Positions 12,703 through 23,340 are shown, numbered from the stretch's first letter. The stretch: DNA of 43,373 nt from an uncultured Candidatus Pelagibacter sp. (GCA_905612525.1 CAJQSG010000030.1:1-43373), one strand, 5' to 3'. Numbers and translations are program-made. The notes: a model not told the origin generated them from the sequence alone.

Positions 12703-13294
12703 TTTCTTGATCTGTTTGTTCTTTAATATATTTTGTTCCTTCCCAGGGGCTTTCGTAATCAAAATTTCTATAGTTTTGTTCTAACTTAACAGGCTCTTTA
12801 ATTACTTTTTTTTGTTCTTCACTATACCTAACTTCCGTATGTCCAGTTAAAGGGAAGTCTTTTCTTAACGGATGACCCTCAAAACCATAATCTGTAAGTA
12901 TTCTTCTTAAATCTGGATGATCTTTAAATTTAACACCATACATATCAAAGACTTCACGTTCCATCCAATTAGCGGCTGGGTATATGGTGGTTAATGAAGG
13001 GATCATTTCATTTTCACTTATAAAATAACTTAATATTATTCGTTGGTTAAATTCGTGACTTAGAAATAAATAAACAACTTTAAACCGTTGAGTGTTTTCT
13101 GGGTAATCTACAACAGTAATATCAATTAATTGTCGAAATTTTGTATTTTTATTACTCTTAATAAACAATGTGACATCAATCAAATCTTTACTATCGATAT
13201 TAATATAAAGTTGCTCATGTCTAATATTAGATTTTTTAATTTTAGTTGTAAGCTCTGAGTTAATTTTTTTTTCAAGATCTGTTAAGTTAATCAT
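12686..13294 (-). CDS. nuoC: NADH-quinone oxidoreductase subunit C
   Basis: [50 protein letters not shown]. Confidence 0.95.
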   Translation of the reverse strand: MINLTDLEKKINSELTTKIKKSNIRHEQLYINIDSKDLIDVTLFIKSNKNTKFRQLIDITVVDYPENTQRFKVVYLFLSHEFNQRIILSYFISENEMIPSLTTIYPAANWMEREVFDMYGVKFKDHPDLRRILTDYGFEGHPLRKDFPLTGHTEVRYSEEQKKVIKEPVKLEQNYRNFDYESPWEGTKYIKEQTDQENDKKN

Positions 13295-13299
13295 AATAA

Positions 13300-13821
13300 T
13301 TATCTGTCAAAAGATCCTTTATTTCTAATTTTTTTTTGAAGTTGCATAATACCATAAAGTAATGCTTCAGCTGATGGCGGACAACCAGGAACATAAATAT
13401 CAACTGGGACAATTTTATCACAACCACGAACAACAGAATAAGAGTAATGATAATAACCACCACCATTGGCACAACTACCCATAGATATAACATATCTTGG
13501 TTCTGGCATTTGATCATAAACTTTTCTTAAAGCTGGTGCCATTTTATTTGTTAATGTACCAGCAACAATCATAACATCAGACTGTCTAGGCGAACCACGA
13601 GGCGCTGCTCCAAATCTTTCTAGATCATACCTTGGCATTGCAGTTTGCATCATCTCAACAGCACAACAAGCTAAGCCAAAAGTCATCCAATGCAGTGACC
13701 CAGCTCTTGACCAATTAATAAGATTGTCAAGTGAAGTTGTTATAAAGCCATTTTTACTAAAGTCTTCTGAAAGTTTTTTAAATTCTTCTGGGATCTGATT
13801 ATTTTTATTTTCTAAATTCAT
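13300..13821 (-). CDS. nuoB: NADH-quinone oxidoreductase subunit B
   Basis: [46 protein letters not shown]. Confidence 0.97.
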   Translation of the reverse strand: MNLENKNNQIPEEFKKLSEDFSKNGFITTSLDNLINWSRAGSLHWMTFGLACCAVEMMQTAMPRYDLERFGAAPRGSPRQSDVMIVAGTLTNKMAPALRKVYDQMPEPRYVISMGSCANGGGYYHYSYSVVRGCDKIVPVDIYVPGCPPSAEALLYGIMQLQKKIRNKGSFDR

Positions 13822-13831
13822 ATTTAAATTT

Positions 13832-14200
13832 TTATTCCCAATCTAGAGCACCTTTTCTCCACTCATAAATAAAACCAATCGTAAGTATAAATAAAAAAAT
13901 CATCATTGAAGAAAAACCTAATAAGCCTATGTTTCCTAAAGAGATTGCCCAAGGAAATAGAAATGCTATCTCTAAGTCAAAAATTATAAAAAGAATCGCT
14001 ACTAAATAAAATCTAACATCAAATTCCATTCTTGAATCTTCAAAAGGTTCAAAACCACATTCGTAAGCTGATAATTTTTCAGGATCTGGGTGTTTAGGTG
14101 AAAGAATAAAATTAATTACCACAAATGCACAGCTTAAACCCAGTGCGATTATTAAAAATAATATTATTGGAAGATAATCTTTTAAAAACACTGAAAGCAT
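13832..14200 (-). CDS. nuoA: NADH-quinone oxidoreductase subunit A
   Basis: [44 protein letters not shown]. The longer ORF to 14224 is also possible. Confidence 0.93.
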   Translation of the reverse strand: MLSVFLKDYLPIILFLIIALGLSCAFVVINFILSPKHPDPEKLSAYECGFEPFEDSRMEFDVRFYLVAILFIIFDLEIAFLFPWAISLGNIGLLGFSSMMIFLFILTIGFIYEWRKGALDWE

Positions 14201-14285
14201 AAATCTATATAACACCTTTTTCAATATGTTGAAGAGAGCAAAAAGGGTAATTTAATGAATATTAACAGCCATAAATTACGAAAAG

Positions 14286-14362
14286 TGGCGGGAGTGAAGG
14301 GACTCGAACCCTCGACCTATCGCGTGACAGGCGATCGCTCTAACCAACTGAGCTACACCCCC
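14286..14362 (-). tRNA. tRNA-Asp (anticodon GTC)
   Basis: Minus strand GGGGGTGTAGCTCAGTTGGTTAGAGCGATCGCCTGTCACGCGATAGGTCGAGGGTTCGAGTCCCTTCACTCCCGCCA; 7-bp acceptor stem, T-arm GGTTCGAGTC, encoded CCA. Confidence 0.95.
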
Positions 14363-14373
14363 ACTTTAGTCTT

Positions 14374-14449
14374 TGGTGGGCAGTAAAGGACTCGAACCTT
14401 TGACCCCCTCGGTGTAAACGAGATGCTCTACCAACTGAGCTAACCGCCC
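14374..14449 (-). tRNA. tRNA-Val (anticodon TAC)
   Basis: Minus strand GGGCGGTTAGCTCAGTTGGTAGAGCATCTCGTTTACACCGAGGGGGTCAAAGGTTCGAGTCCTTTACTGCCCACCA; acceptor stem pairs, encoded CCA. Confidence 0.95.
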
Positions 14450-14601
14450 AAAACCAAATAACGGACTATTTATAACAACTAAATTAGGAATGCAAACTTA
14501 AAAAGAAGGCCTGAGAGGTCTATTAGTGAACAATCGCTTTATCCGTTATCCGTTGCATGAAATATTTGATCATGTATAGATTGTTAGGTAGGTAACTATT
14601 G

Positions 14602-16983
14602 TTATTGAATGCTAGCTTGTGATTTATCGTCTGATTTAGAAATTTTTTCAACTTCTACCCATTCGACTCTTTTTAATTCTTTAGTCAGAGCTATCTTCAA
14701 GACTTCGTCCGCATGCTCTACAGGTGTAATTTTTATGTCATCCGTAATCTTTTTAGGCATATCAACTAAATCTTTTTCGTTTTCCTTCGGTATAATAACC
14801 TGTTTGATCCCAGCTCTATGAGCTGCTAATAATTTCTCCTTTAAACCTCCAATCGGCAAAACTTGGCCAGTAAGTGTGACTTCTCCAGTCATTGCAACAT
14901 CTCTTCTTACAGGGATTTTTGTTATCGCAGAAACTATAGAGGTCACCATTCCAATACCAGCTGAAGGACCATCTTTAGGCGTGGCACCTTCTGGTACATG
15001 AATATGAAAATCTTTTTTTTCAAATAATGGTGGAATAATTCCATAATCTAAACTTTTAGATCTGATAAATGATTTTGCTGCTTTAATTGATTCTTGCATA
15101 ACTTCTCCAAGTTTACCAGTAATTTGCATTCTACCTTTTCCAGGCATAATAACAGTTTCAATTTTAAGAATTTCACCTCCATACTCAGTCCAGGCTAAAC
15201 CAGTAACAACACCGATCTTATCATTATTTTCAAGTTCACCAAAAGTAAATTTTTGAATACCAAGATAGTCATGCAAATTATTTAAGTCTATATTAACTTC
15301 TTTTTCTTCTCCGGATACAACTTTTTTTACAACTTTTCTCGCAACTTTTGATATTTCTCTTTCTAGATTTCTAACACCTGATTCTTTTGTGTAACTTCTA
15401 ATAATTTCTTTAATAATACCTTCAGACAGAGTCATTTCTTTTTCCTTAACACCATTATCTTTAATTTGTTTAGGTAAAAGATATTTATTAGCAATATTAA
15501 TTTTCTCGTCTTCTGTATAGCCAGCTAATCTTATTACTTCCATTCTGTCTAATAATGGAGGCAATATATTAAGAGTGTTTGCTGTCGTTACAAACATCAC
15601 GTCTGATAAGTCATAATCAACTTCTAAATAGTGATCATTAAATGTAGTATTTTGCTCAGGATCTAAAGCTTCGAGCAAAGCAGAAGATGGGTCACCTCTA
15701 TAGTCATTGCCAATTTTATCTATTTCATCAAGAAGAATTAAGGGGTTTTTTGTTCCAGCCTTTTTCATCATTTGAATAATTTTTCCTGGTAAAGAGCCAA
15801 TATAAGTTCTCCTATGACCTCTTATTTCTGCTTCATCACGCATACCACCAACTGACATTCTTACAAATTCTCTGTTAGTTGCTCTAGCAATCGATTTCCC
15901 CAAAGATGTTTTTCCAACACCTGGGGGACCGACTAAGCATAAAATCGGACCTTTAATTTTTTCCATTCTTTTTTGAACCGCTAAAAATTCAATAATTCTT
16001 TCTTTAACTTTATCTAAACCGAAATGATCTGCATCTAATACTGCAAGTGCTTTTTTAAGGTCAATATCAACTTGACTTTTTTTAAACCAGGGCAGATCTA
16101 TCATCCAATCAAGGTAGTTTCTGATAACTGTAGCCTCCGCTGACATAGGGCTCATATTTTTTAATTTTTTAAGTTCTGCCATACATTTTTTTTCTACTTC
16201 TTTTGGCATTTTTGCTTTTATGATGGATTTGTTTAGACTGGAAGTCTCATCTTTTCCATCCTCAATTTCACCTAATTCTTTCTGAATAGCTTTAAGTTGT
16301 TCATTTAAATAATACTCTCTTTGGGTTTTTTCCATCTGTGTTTTAACCCTACCTCTAATTTTTTTTTCCACTCCTATAATGCTAGTTTCATTTTCCATAA
16401 TTTTAATTATAGAATTAAGTCTTTTTTTAACATCAATGGTTTCAAATATTTGCTGTTTTTCTGAAATTGTAGCAGTTAAATGTGATGCAATATTATCTGC
16501 TATATGTGAGGCGTCAGTTAATTTTTTAATATTATTGATTGTTTCACTTGAAACTTTTTTATTAATTGATGTTAGTTTTTCAAGTCTTCTGACGGCAGTC
16601 ATTGCAAGTGGAATTAAATCCTCATCTATTACTACAATATTGTGATGATGGGCGTACTCACATATAATAAATTTATCATTATCTTTAAAATCAAGGATTT
16701 TAACTCTTTTACTTCCTTCAACTAGAACTTTTACTGTTCCATCAGGTAGTTTTAATAATTGAAGAATATTACACTCACAACCATACATAAAAACATCTGC
16801 TTTTTTAGGGTCATCAATCTCTGAGTTTTTTTGTGTAACAAGAATAATTTTTTTGTCTTTTTTCATTACCTCGTTTAATGCGGAAATAGATTTATCCCTT
16901 CCAACAAAAAGCGGAATAACCATGTTAGGAAATACAACTATATCTCTTAATGGTAATAAAGGTTTTTCGATTTTAACATTCAT
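14602..16983 (-). CDS. lon: ATP-dependent protease Lon
   Basis: Walker [16 protein letters not shown]; catalytic [10 protein letters not shown]-terminal [20 protein letters not shown]. Confidence 0.97.
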   Translation of the reverse strand: MNVKIEKPLLPLRDIVVFPNMVIPLFVGRDKSISALNEVMKKDKKIILVTQKNSEIDDPKKADVFMYGCECNILQLLKLPDGTVKVLVEGSKRVKILDFKDNDKFIICEYAHHHNIVVIDEDLIPLAMTAVRRLEKLTSINKKVSSETINNIKKLTDASHIADNIASHLTATISEKQQIFETIDVKKRLNSIIKIMENETSIIGVEKKIRGRVKTQMEKTQREYYLNEQLKAIQKELGEIEDGKDETSSLNKSIIKAKMPKEVEKKCMAELKKLKNMSPMSAEATVIRNYLDWMIDLPWFKKSQVDIDLKKALAVLDADHFGLDKVKERIIEFLAVQKRMEKIKGPILCLVGPPGVGKTSLGKSIARATNREFVRMSVGGMRDEAEIRGHRRTYIGSLPGKIIQMMKKAGTKNPLILLDEIDKIGNDYRGDPSSALLEALDPEQNTTFNDHYLEVDYDLSDVMFVTTANTLNILPPLLDRMEVIRLAGYTEDEKINIANKYLLPKQIKDNGVKEKEMTLSEGIIKEIIRSYTKESGVRNLEREISKVARKVVKKVVSGEEKEVNIDLNNLHDYLGIQKFTFGELENNDKIGVVTGLAWTEYGGEILKIETVIMPGKGRMQITGKLGEVMQESIKAAKSFIRSKSLDYGIIPPLFEKKDFHIHVPEGATPKDGPSAGIGMVTSIVSAITKIPVRRDVAMTGEVTLTGQVLPIGGLKEKLLAAHRAGIKQVIIPKENEKDLVDMPKKITDDIKITPVEHADEVLKIALTKELKRVEWVEVEKISKSDDKSQASIQ

Positions 16984-17045
16984 ATCCTAAATATGGATAT
17001 TAAATTTGATATTGCAATAGCTATTTATTGCTTATTAACATAAAA

Positions 17046-18314
17046 TTAGGCTGCAGATATTTTATCTGTCTTACTTTTGCTATTATTTTTTGAATGAACT
17101 ATAATGGGTTGAGTTATTCCTTTGGCTGCACTAGCATCGACAATTACTTCCTCCACATTATCCTGACTTGGTAGATCATACATTGTTTTTAATAGAATGT
17201 TTTCTAAAATAGATCTAAGTCCTCTTGCGCCAGTTTTTTTGTTGATTGCTTTTTGTGCAATCTCTTTAATAGCATTTTCTTTGAAGCTTAGCTTCGCTCC
17301 ATCTAATTTAAATAATTCTTGGTATTGTTTGATCAGGGAGTTTTTAGGCTCCTGTAGTATTTTTACTAAAGATTTCTCATCAAGGTCTTCTAAAGTTGCT
17401 ATCATGGGTAGTCTTCCAATAAACTCTGGAATTAAGCCATATCTCAGTAGATCTTCAGGCTCTAAACTTTTCATCCATTCACCAGTTTTTTTATCATCTG
17501 TTTTTTTGACATTTGCACCAAACCCAATTGAAGTACCTTTATCCCTTTGAGAGATAATCTTGTCTAGACCAGCAAAAGCTCCCCCACAAATAAATAAAAT
17601 ATTAGTTGTATCTACTTGCAGAAATTCTTGTTGAGGATGTTTTCTTCCTCCTTGAGGTGGAACACTTGCAATAGTTCCTTCCATAATTTTCAATAAAGCT
17701 TGCTGCACACCTTCGCCAGAAACATCTCTAGTAATTGATGGATTTTCAGATTTTCTGCTTATCTTGTCAACTTCATCAATATAGACAATTCCTCTTTGGG
17801 CTTTTTCAACATTGTAATCTGCAGCCTGTAATAGTTTTAAAATAATATTCTCAACATCCTCACCAACATAACCCGCTTCTGTTAGTGTAGTGGCATCTGC
17901 CATTGTAAAGGGTACGTCTAAAATTCTAGCTAATGTTTGTGCTAATAAAGTTTTACCGCAACCTGTTGGTCCAACTAGAAGAATGTTAGATTTAGAAAGT
18001 TCAACAGTCTTGCTGCTTTTACTTTCGTAATTAAGTCTTTTGTAGTGATTGTGAACAGCTACAGATAAAACTTTTTTAGCGTGCTGTTGACCAATAACAT
18101 AATCATCCAATACTGCACAAATTTCTTTTGGTGGTGGTAATCCATCTTGATGCTTAACAAAAGTATCTTTACTTTCTTCCTTAATAATATCCATACAAAG
18201 CTCAACACACTCATCGCAGATGAATACAGTAGGTCCTGCAATTAATTTTCTGACTTCATGTTGGCTCTTGCCACAGAATGAACAGTAAAGAATATTTTTA
18301 TTATTAGTAGTCAT
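17046..18314 (-). CDS. clpX: ATP-dependent Clp protease ATP-binding subunit ClpX
   Basis: N-terminal zinc finger [11 protein letters not shown]...[31 protein letters not shown]. Confidence 0.97.
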   Translation of the reverse strand: MTTNNKNILYCSFCGKSQHEVRKLIAGPTVFICDECVELCMDIIKEESKDTFVKHQDGLPPPKEICAVLDDYVIGQQHAKKVLSVAVHNHYKRLNYESKSSKTVELSKSNILLVGPTGCGKTLLAQTLARILDVPFTMADATTLTEAGYVGEDVENIILKLLQAADYNVEKAQRGIVYIDEVDKISRKSENPSITRDVSGEGVQQALLKIMEGTIASVPPQGGRKHPQQEFLQVDTTNILFICGGAFAGLDKIISQRDKGTSIGFGANVKKTDDKKTGEWMKSLEPEDLLRYGLIPEFIGRLPMIATLEDLDEKSLVKILQEPKNSLIKQYQELFKLDGAKLSFKENAIKEIAQKAINKKTGARGLRSILENILLKTMYDLPSQDNVEEVIVDASAAKGITQPIIVHSKNNSKSKTDKISAA

Positions 18315-18404
18315 AAATTTTGTAAACGAATCAATTAATGTACTTTAATATAAATGAGTCATACTAATCAAGTGCACGTTTAGCAGCCTACAAGGTGTTG
18401 TGTA

Positions 18405-19016
18405 TTAAGATCTATTTACTACTACTTTGTCAATTAAACCAAAGTCTTTAGCAGTTTCTGGGGTCATGAAATTGTCTCTCTCAAGTGCTTTTTTAACTTC
18501 CTCTACCGATTTATCAGTATGTTTAGAGTAAATTTCATTAAGTCTTTTTTTTAAAGCTAAGACTTCATTTGCATGTATCTCGATATCTGTTGCTTGACCT
18601 TGAAAACCTGCTGAGGGTTGATGTACCATTATACGAGAATTGGGCAATGAAAATCTTTTTCCCTTTGTACCAGCAGCTAACAAAAAAGAACCCATGGATG
18701 CTGCTTGACCAATACACAATGTTGAGACATCAGGTTTAATATATTGAATTGTATCATAAATACCTAGACCAGCAGTAACAAGTCCACCAGGACTATTAAT
18801 ATATAGATTAATTTCTTTTTTTGGATCTTCGGACTCTAGAAATAAAAGTTGGGCTGTAACTAAAGAGGCTACATTGTCATCGATAGGACCTACTAAAAAA
18901 ATTATTCTTTCTTTTAAGAGCCTTGAATAAATATCATAAGCTCTTTCACCCTTGTTAGATTGTTCAACAACCATGGGGACTAAGGTATTCATTTGATTAA
19001 ATAAATTTGTTGTCAT
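18405..19016 (-). CDS. clpP: ATP-dependent Clp protease proteolytic subunit ClpP
   Basis: [44 protein letters not shown] active-site region. Confidence 0.97.
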   Translation of the reverse strand: MTTNLFNQMNTLVPMVVEQSNKGERAYDIYSRLLKERIIFLVGPIDDNVASLVTAQLLFLESEDPKKEINLYINSPGGLVTAGLGIYDTIQYIKPDVSTLCIGQAASMGSFLLAAGTKGKRFSLPNSRIMVHQPSAGFQGQATDIEIHANEVLALKKRLNEIYSKHTDKSVEEVKKALERDNFMTPETAKDFGLIDKVVVNRS

Positions 19017-19048
19017 AAAATGATTCTCTTAACTTATACAACTTGTGA

Positions 19049-20467
19049 TTACTTTTTACTAACTTTTTTTGTTGAGGTTTCTTTGGATTTTTTAGTTTTT
19101 AACTTATCTATTTTTTTTTTAGTAACAGCTTTTTTTTCTTTTGGATGGTCGTGATCATGATTGAAATCATGTTCTTGTTTTTGATGCTCTTTTAAAATTT
19201 TTTCTGCTTCTTCTTTGGTAATTTCTTTTTTATTAGGTCTTGCTTTAGTTTTGATTAAATTAATAATTTTTTCTTCATAAACAGTTCCTCTTAAACTTGC
19301 TAATGCAGATGGGTTTTTCTGGTAAAACTCCATAACCATTTTTTCTTGGCCCGGCATCATACTAAGCTGTTTTTGAACTTCTGCTTGAACCTCTTGTTCT
19401 GTAACTTTTATTTTGTTCTTTTCACCAAATTCATTCAAAATTAATCCAACTTTAATTCTTTTTTTAGCTACATCTTCAAAATTTTTTCTACTTTTTTTTG
19501 CATCCTCTTCACTCATACCTTCAGCTAATATCTTAATTTCTTCTTCTATTAAGTTACCTGGAATTTCATCAACTTTGAAATTTTCAATTTCTTTTAAAAT
19601 TTGTTTTTTAGATAATTTATCTAAAGAATTTTGATATTCTTCATTAATTTGTTTTGAGACTAAAAATTTTAAATCTACAAGGTCTTTAGCTCCAAGATTT
19701 TTTGCAAAATTATCATCAATTTTAATATCTTCAGATTTTTTTACAGCTAGAATTTTGCATACAAAGTTAGCTTTTTTCTTTGCAAATTCTTTTTGTGGAT
19801 AATTTTCAGGGAGTACGGCCTCTACTATCTTTTCATCATTTTTTTTTACACCAACTAATTGTTTATCAAACCCTTTAATAAATAAGTCTTTTCCTAGAAT
19901 TAGTTGTGTGTTTTTTCCTTCACCACCAGTAAAATCTTTTCCATCAATAGTAGCTTTGTAGTCAAATACAACTGAATTGCCATCAGCAGCTTTAACTTCC
20001 TCAGCCACATCGGTAAAATTATTTTGGCTTTTTGCTATTTCTTTAATTCTTTTATCAATTTCATCAGTTTTAATTTTAACTGAATATTCGTCATATTTAA
20101 TATTTTCAACTGACTTGAGCTCTACTTTTGGAAGCTCTGTTACAGTCATTACATATTCTAAATCTTTATCTTCACCATAAGTTTTAAGGTCAAGTTTAGG
20201 TTGGCCGGCTGGCTTGATTTTATTATCCTCTAAAGCTTTAATTGATGTATCTTTAAGAACTTTATCGAGGACTTCACTAAAAATTGCTTGTCCAAATTGT
20301 CTTTTAAGAATTTCTTTAGGAACTTTTCCAGGTCTAAAGCCTTTTAAATTTACAGTTTTTTTGATTTCCTCAAACTTTACGTCCATATGTGAATTCATAG
20401 TTTTTTTATCTATGAAGACTTTAACTTCTTTATTTAAACCTTTTACATTTTCAATTGTTACTTTCAT
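19049..20467 (-). CDS. tig: Trigger factor
   Basis: MKVTIENVKGLNKEVKV...KGFRPGKVPKEILKRQFG...FDYKATIDGKDFTGGEGKNTQLILGKDLFIKGFDKQLVG; PPIase domain; Tig-ClpP-ClpX-Lon gene order. ORF-track start at 20521 would run into the tRNA; reset to 20467. Confidence 0.95.
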   Translation of the reverse strand: MKVTIENVKGLNKEVKVFIDKKTMNSHMDVKFEEIKKTVNLKGFRPGKVPKEILKRQFGQAIFSEVLDKVLKDTSIKALEDNKIKPAGQPKLDLKTYGEDKDLEYVMTVTELPKVELKSVENIKYDEYSVKIKTDEIDKRIKEIAKSQNNFTDVAEEVKAADGNSVVFDYKATIDGKDFTGGEGKNTQLILGKDLFIKGFDKQLVGVKKNDEKIVEAVLPENYPQKEFAKKKANFVCKILAVKKSEDIKIDDNFAKNLGAKDLVDLKFLVSKQINEEYQNSLDKLSKKQILKEIENFKVDEIPGNLIEEEIKILAEGMSEEDAKKSRKNFEDVAKKRIKVGLILNEFGEKNKIKVTEQEVQAEVQKQLSMMPGQEKMVMEFYQKNPSALASLRGTVYEEKIINLIKTKARPNKKEITKEEAEKILKEHQKQEHDFNHDHDHPKEKKAVTKKKIDKLKTKKSKETSTKKVSKK

Positions 20468-20482
20468 AATTTTATAACTTTC

Positions 20483-20567
20483 TGGTAGGCGAAAAAGGAC
20501 TCGAACCTTCACATCTTTCAATACTGGTTCCTAAGACCAGCGCGTCTACCAATTCCGCCATTCGCCC
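20483..20567 (-). tRNA. tRNA-Leu (anticodon TAG)
   Basis: Minus strand GGGCGAATGGCGGAATTGGTAGACGCGCTGGTCTTAGGAACCAGTATTGAAAGATGTGAAGGTTCGAGTCCTTTTTCGCCTACCA; long variable arm (class II), encoded CCA. Confidence 0.94.
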
Positions 20568-20667
20568 ATAATTCTTGTGGCTTTATATATTATTGATATC
20601 ATTTGTCCAATGACAATAATTATGAAATATATTAATAATCAATTATATTTAGTATTAATTTAAAAAA

Positions 20668-20919
20668 ATGATTATTTCACCCTGTATAAGCATATGTAAA
20701 ACTGATCCTAGGACAGGCTATTGTTACGGATGTGGTAGAAATAATGAAGAAAAGAAATTATGGAAATTAGAAGATACTTCCAATCAATGGAAGAGTGTTA
20801 ATTTGAACAATATTCAAAAAAGACTTACTGGATGGCAACTAGAAAGTTTTAAAGATTCATATAAATATAAAATAGAAAATGGTATTTCTCTGTTTAAAAA
20901 AAATTTAAATAATGAATAA
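20668..20919 (+). CDS. DUF1289 family protein
   Basis: SPCISICKTDPRTGYCYGCGRNNEEKKLWKL: DUF1289 cysteine pattern CxxxC...CxGCxR. Confidence 0.85.
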   Translation: MIISPCISICKTDPRTGYCYGCGRNNEEKKLWKLEDTSNQWKSVNLNNIQKRLTGWQLESFKDSYKYKIENGISLFKKNLNNE

Positions 20920-21085
20920 ATCTACAGTAGTTATATTTATTTATGCATTGGGAATAATTTTTGGTGCCTTTTTTTTTAATGTTTGGGGTGCTGAGACATC
21001 ATTTGTAAAAACCATGTCAGTATTTATTTGGACAATTATTTTTTTAATAGCACTATTTTATACTGATAAACATGAAAAAAAATAA
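20912..21085 (+). CDS. 57-aa putative membrane protein (absent from the ORF track)
   Basis: Manual translation MNKSTVVIFIYALGIIFGAFFFNVWGAETSFVKTMSVFIWTIIFLIALFYTDKHEKK*; two hydrophobic stretches; start overlaps the DUF1289 stop by 8 nt. Confidence 0.6.
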   Translation: MNKSTVVIFIYALGIIFGAFFFNVWGAETSFVKTMSVFIWTIIFLIALFYTDKHEKK

Positions 21086-21504
21086 TTTTAGAACTGAGTT
21101 TTTTGTACTGTCATTTTTTTGTTTAATTTTCAAGGTATAGTTTTTTCAGAAATAATGCTTTTGACAGGATGTAAAAATTTAAATGATGGTTTTATTAAAA
21201 ATGAATACATTCTAGATTTTGAAAAATCTTTAATGATAAGAAATTATGTTTATGACAACAAAACATATAAAAATTATAAAAGAACAGACTTAAGTGTAAA
21301 GAAAGAGAATATTTTAGAATGGTTTGTGTATGAGGACAAAAATCTAATCTTTACAGATAAAATTGGTTACCCTCAATTTTACACTCAATTAGTTTTTGAA
21401 AAAAAAACCCTATAATTAATATTAGAACTGTAATTAATGGTGAAGAAGCTATTTCAAAAGTATCAACTTGTAATAAAGTAGAGCTTTTTGAAAAAGAAAG
21501 TTAA
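21072..21504 (+). pseudogene. Secreted hypothetical protein disrupted by two apparent 1-nt homopolymer deletions (or sequencing errors)
   Basis: ATG at 21072 gives MKKNNFRTEFFVLSFFCLIFKV*; adding one T to the T7 run at about 21114-21120 joins it to ...FNFQGIVFSEIMLLTGCKNLNDGF...; adding one A to the A9 run at about 21399-21407 joins FEKK to NPIINIRTVINGEEAISKVSTCNKVELFEKES*. Confidence 0.65.
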
Positions 21505-21647
21505 GACTTTTTTTTTGTAGCACTAACCTTGTTGGTCTTGATAATAAAATTTAATTTTTTTGCTCCAAATTTAGTGTTTGTAATATTACTTCGGTGCTTT
21601 GCAAAAGCTTGTTTTTGAGCTAGCTTCATTGCTTTTTTTGATGACAT
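21501..21647 (-). CDS. 48-aa basic small protein of unknown function
   Basis: Manual translation MSSKKAMKLAQKQAFAKHRSNITNTKFGAKKLNFIIKTNKVSATKKKS*; stop overlaps the convergent stop of the frameshifted gene. Confidence 0.45.
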   Translation of the reverse strand: MSSKKAMKLAQKQAFAKHRSNITNTKFGAKKLNFIIKTNKVSATKKKS

Positions 21648-21684
21648 TAATATATTCTATATTTTATTATAAAAAAATATAGCT

Positions 21685-22245
21685 TTAATTATTAGATGTT
21701 TTTTGCCTAGCAAGAATATTAAAATCTTTATCTGCTATGATAATTTCACCTGAAGAAACAGATAAATTTAAAACTTCTAAAATTACAACATAATGTGTAA
21801 CAAAAATTAAGTTACCTTTGCCATTCCACTTTTTTATAAATTCTTTTAATTCTTTAATCTGTTTAGTTTTGTTTTGAGCATGTTTGTGACTAAAAAATGA
21901 ATTTAAAAAGCTTTTAGTTTTGAAGTTTTTAAAGGCATATTTTGCTGTTTGCCTACATCTACACCATTCGCTAGATAAAACTAAGCTACTATCCATATGA
22001 TTTTCTAAAAACAATTTATTAATAGTCTTCGCTTGATCAATACCCTCTTGATTCAAATTCCTCTGTGTAGCACAATTAGATAAATCAAAATTATCTGGAT
22101 CACCACTGCCTGGGGCGTACGCATGTCTTATAAATATTAATTTTTCTCCCTCACTTAGTAAATACTGCAAATCATCATTTGAATTAGCTACCAACGCTGT
22201 ATTAAAGGATATAAATAGAAATATAATAATTTTAATTAACTTCAT
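21685..22245 (-). CDS. Histidine phosphatase family protein with signal peptide
   Basis: N-terminal hydrophobic segment, then LIFIRHAYAPG (RHG-like motif), SSEWCRCRQTA, FVTHYVV. Confidence 0.85.
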   Translation of the reverse strand: MKLIKIIIFLFISFNTALVANSNDDLQYLLSEGEKLIFIRHAYAPGSGDPDNFDLSNCATQRNLNQEGIDQAKTINKLFLENHMDSSLVLSSEWCRCRQTAKYAFKNFKTKSFLNSFFSHKHAQNKTKQIKELKEFIKKWNGKGNLIFVTHYVVILEVLNLSVSSGEIIIADKDFNILARQKTSNN

Positions 22246-22247
22246 TC

Positions 22248-22928
22248 ATGAACATTAAATTTAAAAAACTAAATAATTCAATAATTAAATGTAAAAAGTG
22301 TCCTAGATTAATAAAATTTAGTAAAAAAATTTCAATAATTAAAAGAAAACAAAATATATCAGAAGTTTATTGGGGTAAACCTGTAACAGGGTTTGGTGAT
22401 ATTAAAGCAAAACTAATGATTATTGGTCTTGCACCAGCAGCTCATGGTGGAACAAGAACTGGTAGAGCATTTACAGGTGATAAGTCTGGTAACTTTCTGT
22501 TCAATTGTTTGTACGCAGCAGGTATATCAAATTTACATACGTCAATACATATAAAAGATGGCTTAAAACTTAACAGTACTTATGTCACAAATATCTTAAA
22601 ATGTGTTCCACCAGATGATAAACCTTTGGGTGTAGAACTAAATAACTGTTCAAATTATTTTGATCGTGAAATTCAAGGTTTAAAAAATTTAAAAGTTATA
22701 ATTACATTGGGTAAAGTTGCATTTGATAATTGTTTAAAGTTTTATAAAAAAAATTTTATAATTGATAAAAAATTAATTTTTAAACATGGTGTAAAATATT
22801 TTCTACCTGATGGTAAAATTCTAATCCCTAGTTACCATCCAAGTCCAAGAAATGTTAATACAAAAGTTATAAACATACAAAAGATGATGAGCATACTTAA
22901 AATGGCCAAAAAATTCTCTAAACTTTAA
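22248..22928 (+). CDS. Uracil-DNA glycosylase superfamily, family 5 (UdgB-like)
   Basis: CKKCPRL...GKPVTGFGDIKAKLMIIGLAPAAHGGTRTGRAFTGDKSGNFLF and SYHPSPRNVNT: family-5 UDG motifs. Confidence 0.88.
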   Translation: MNIKFKKLNNSIIKCKKCPRLIKFSKKISIIKRKQNISEVYWGKPVTGFGDIKAKLMIIGLAPAAHGGTRTGRAFTGDKSGNFLFNCLYAAGISNLHTSIHIKDGLKLNSTYVTNILKCVPPDDKPLGVELNNCSNYFDREIQGLKNLKVIITLGKVAFDNCLKFYKKNFIIDKKLIFKHGVKYFLPDGKILIPSYHPSPRNVNTKVINIQKMMSILKMAKKFSKL

Positions 22929-23340
22929 TACTGTCACAAAAATAAGGCTTAAAGTCCTGAAATAGAGCCCCAGGTATTCTCGTGGGTTTACCCTCATTGT
23001 TAACAAAAACTAGATGTACTTTTGCTTCAACTATTATGTCTTCTCCTCTTGTAATAAATTGGTTCATAAAAAAAGATGTTTTTGTGATTGATTTGACAAA
23101 AGATCTAATATTTAATTTATCTTCAAGGTGGGCTGGTTTTTTATATTCGATATTACACGATTTAACTATTATTAGAGATCCAAAATCTTCTTTGATTTTT
23201 TTATTACTAAAGCCTAGTGTAACTAACGCTTCTGTTCGTGCTCGTTCTAGAAATTTTAAATAATTTGCATAATAAACAATGCCACCAGCATCGGTATCTT
23301 CATAATAAACTTTAAGTTTATGAAAAAAATTTTCATGCAT
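22918..23340 (-). CDS. ybgC: Acyl-CoA thioesterase, YbgC/4-hydroxybenzoyl-CoA thioesterase family
   Basis: VYYEDTDAGGIVYYANYLKFLERARTEAL hot-dog fold signature. Confidence 0.9.
   Translation of the reverse strand: MHENFFHKLKVYYEDTDAGGIVYYANYLKFLERARTEALVTLGFSNKKIKEDFGSLIIVKSCNIEYKKPAHLEDKLNIRSFVKSITKTSFFMNQFITRGEDIIVEAKVHLVFVNNEGKPTRIPGALFQDFKPYFCDSIKV

Noticed and set aside
13287-13517. Minus-strand ORF of 76 aa inside nuoB
   Set aside because: Alternate frame of the strongly supported nuoB; hydrophobic translation is a frame artefact.
14450-14601. Possible ncRNA or terminator in the lon to tRNA-Val gap, including AGACCTCTCAGGCCTTCTTTTT on minus and a tandem ATCCGTTATCCGTT
   Set aside because: Stem is only 6 bp with a mismatch and the 7-bp repeat is trivial; not enough to call a feature.
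14609-20477. Plus-strand ORFs antisense to lon, clpX and tig, and minus ORF 18059..18241
   Set aside because: Antisense or out-of-frame to well-supported genes; compositions reflect codon-shadow bias.
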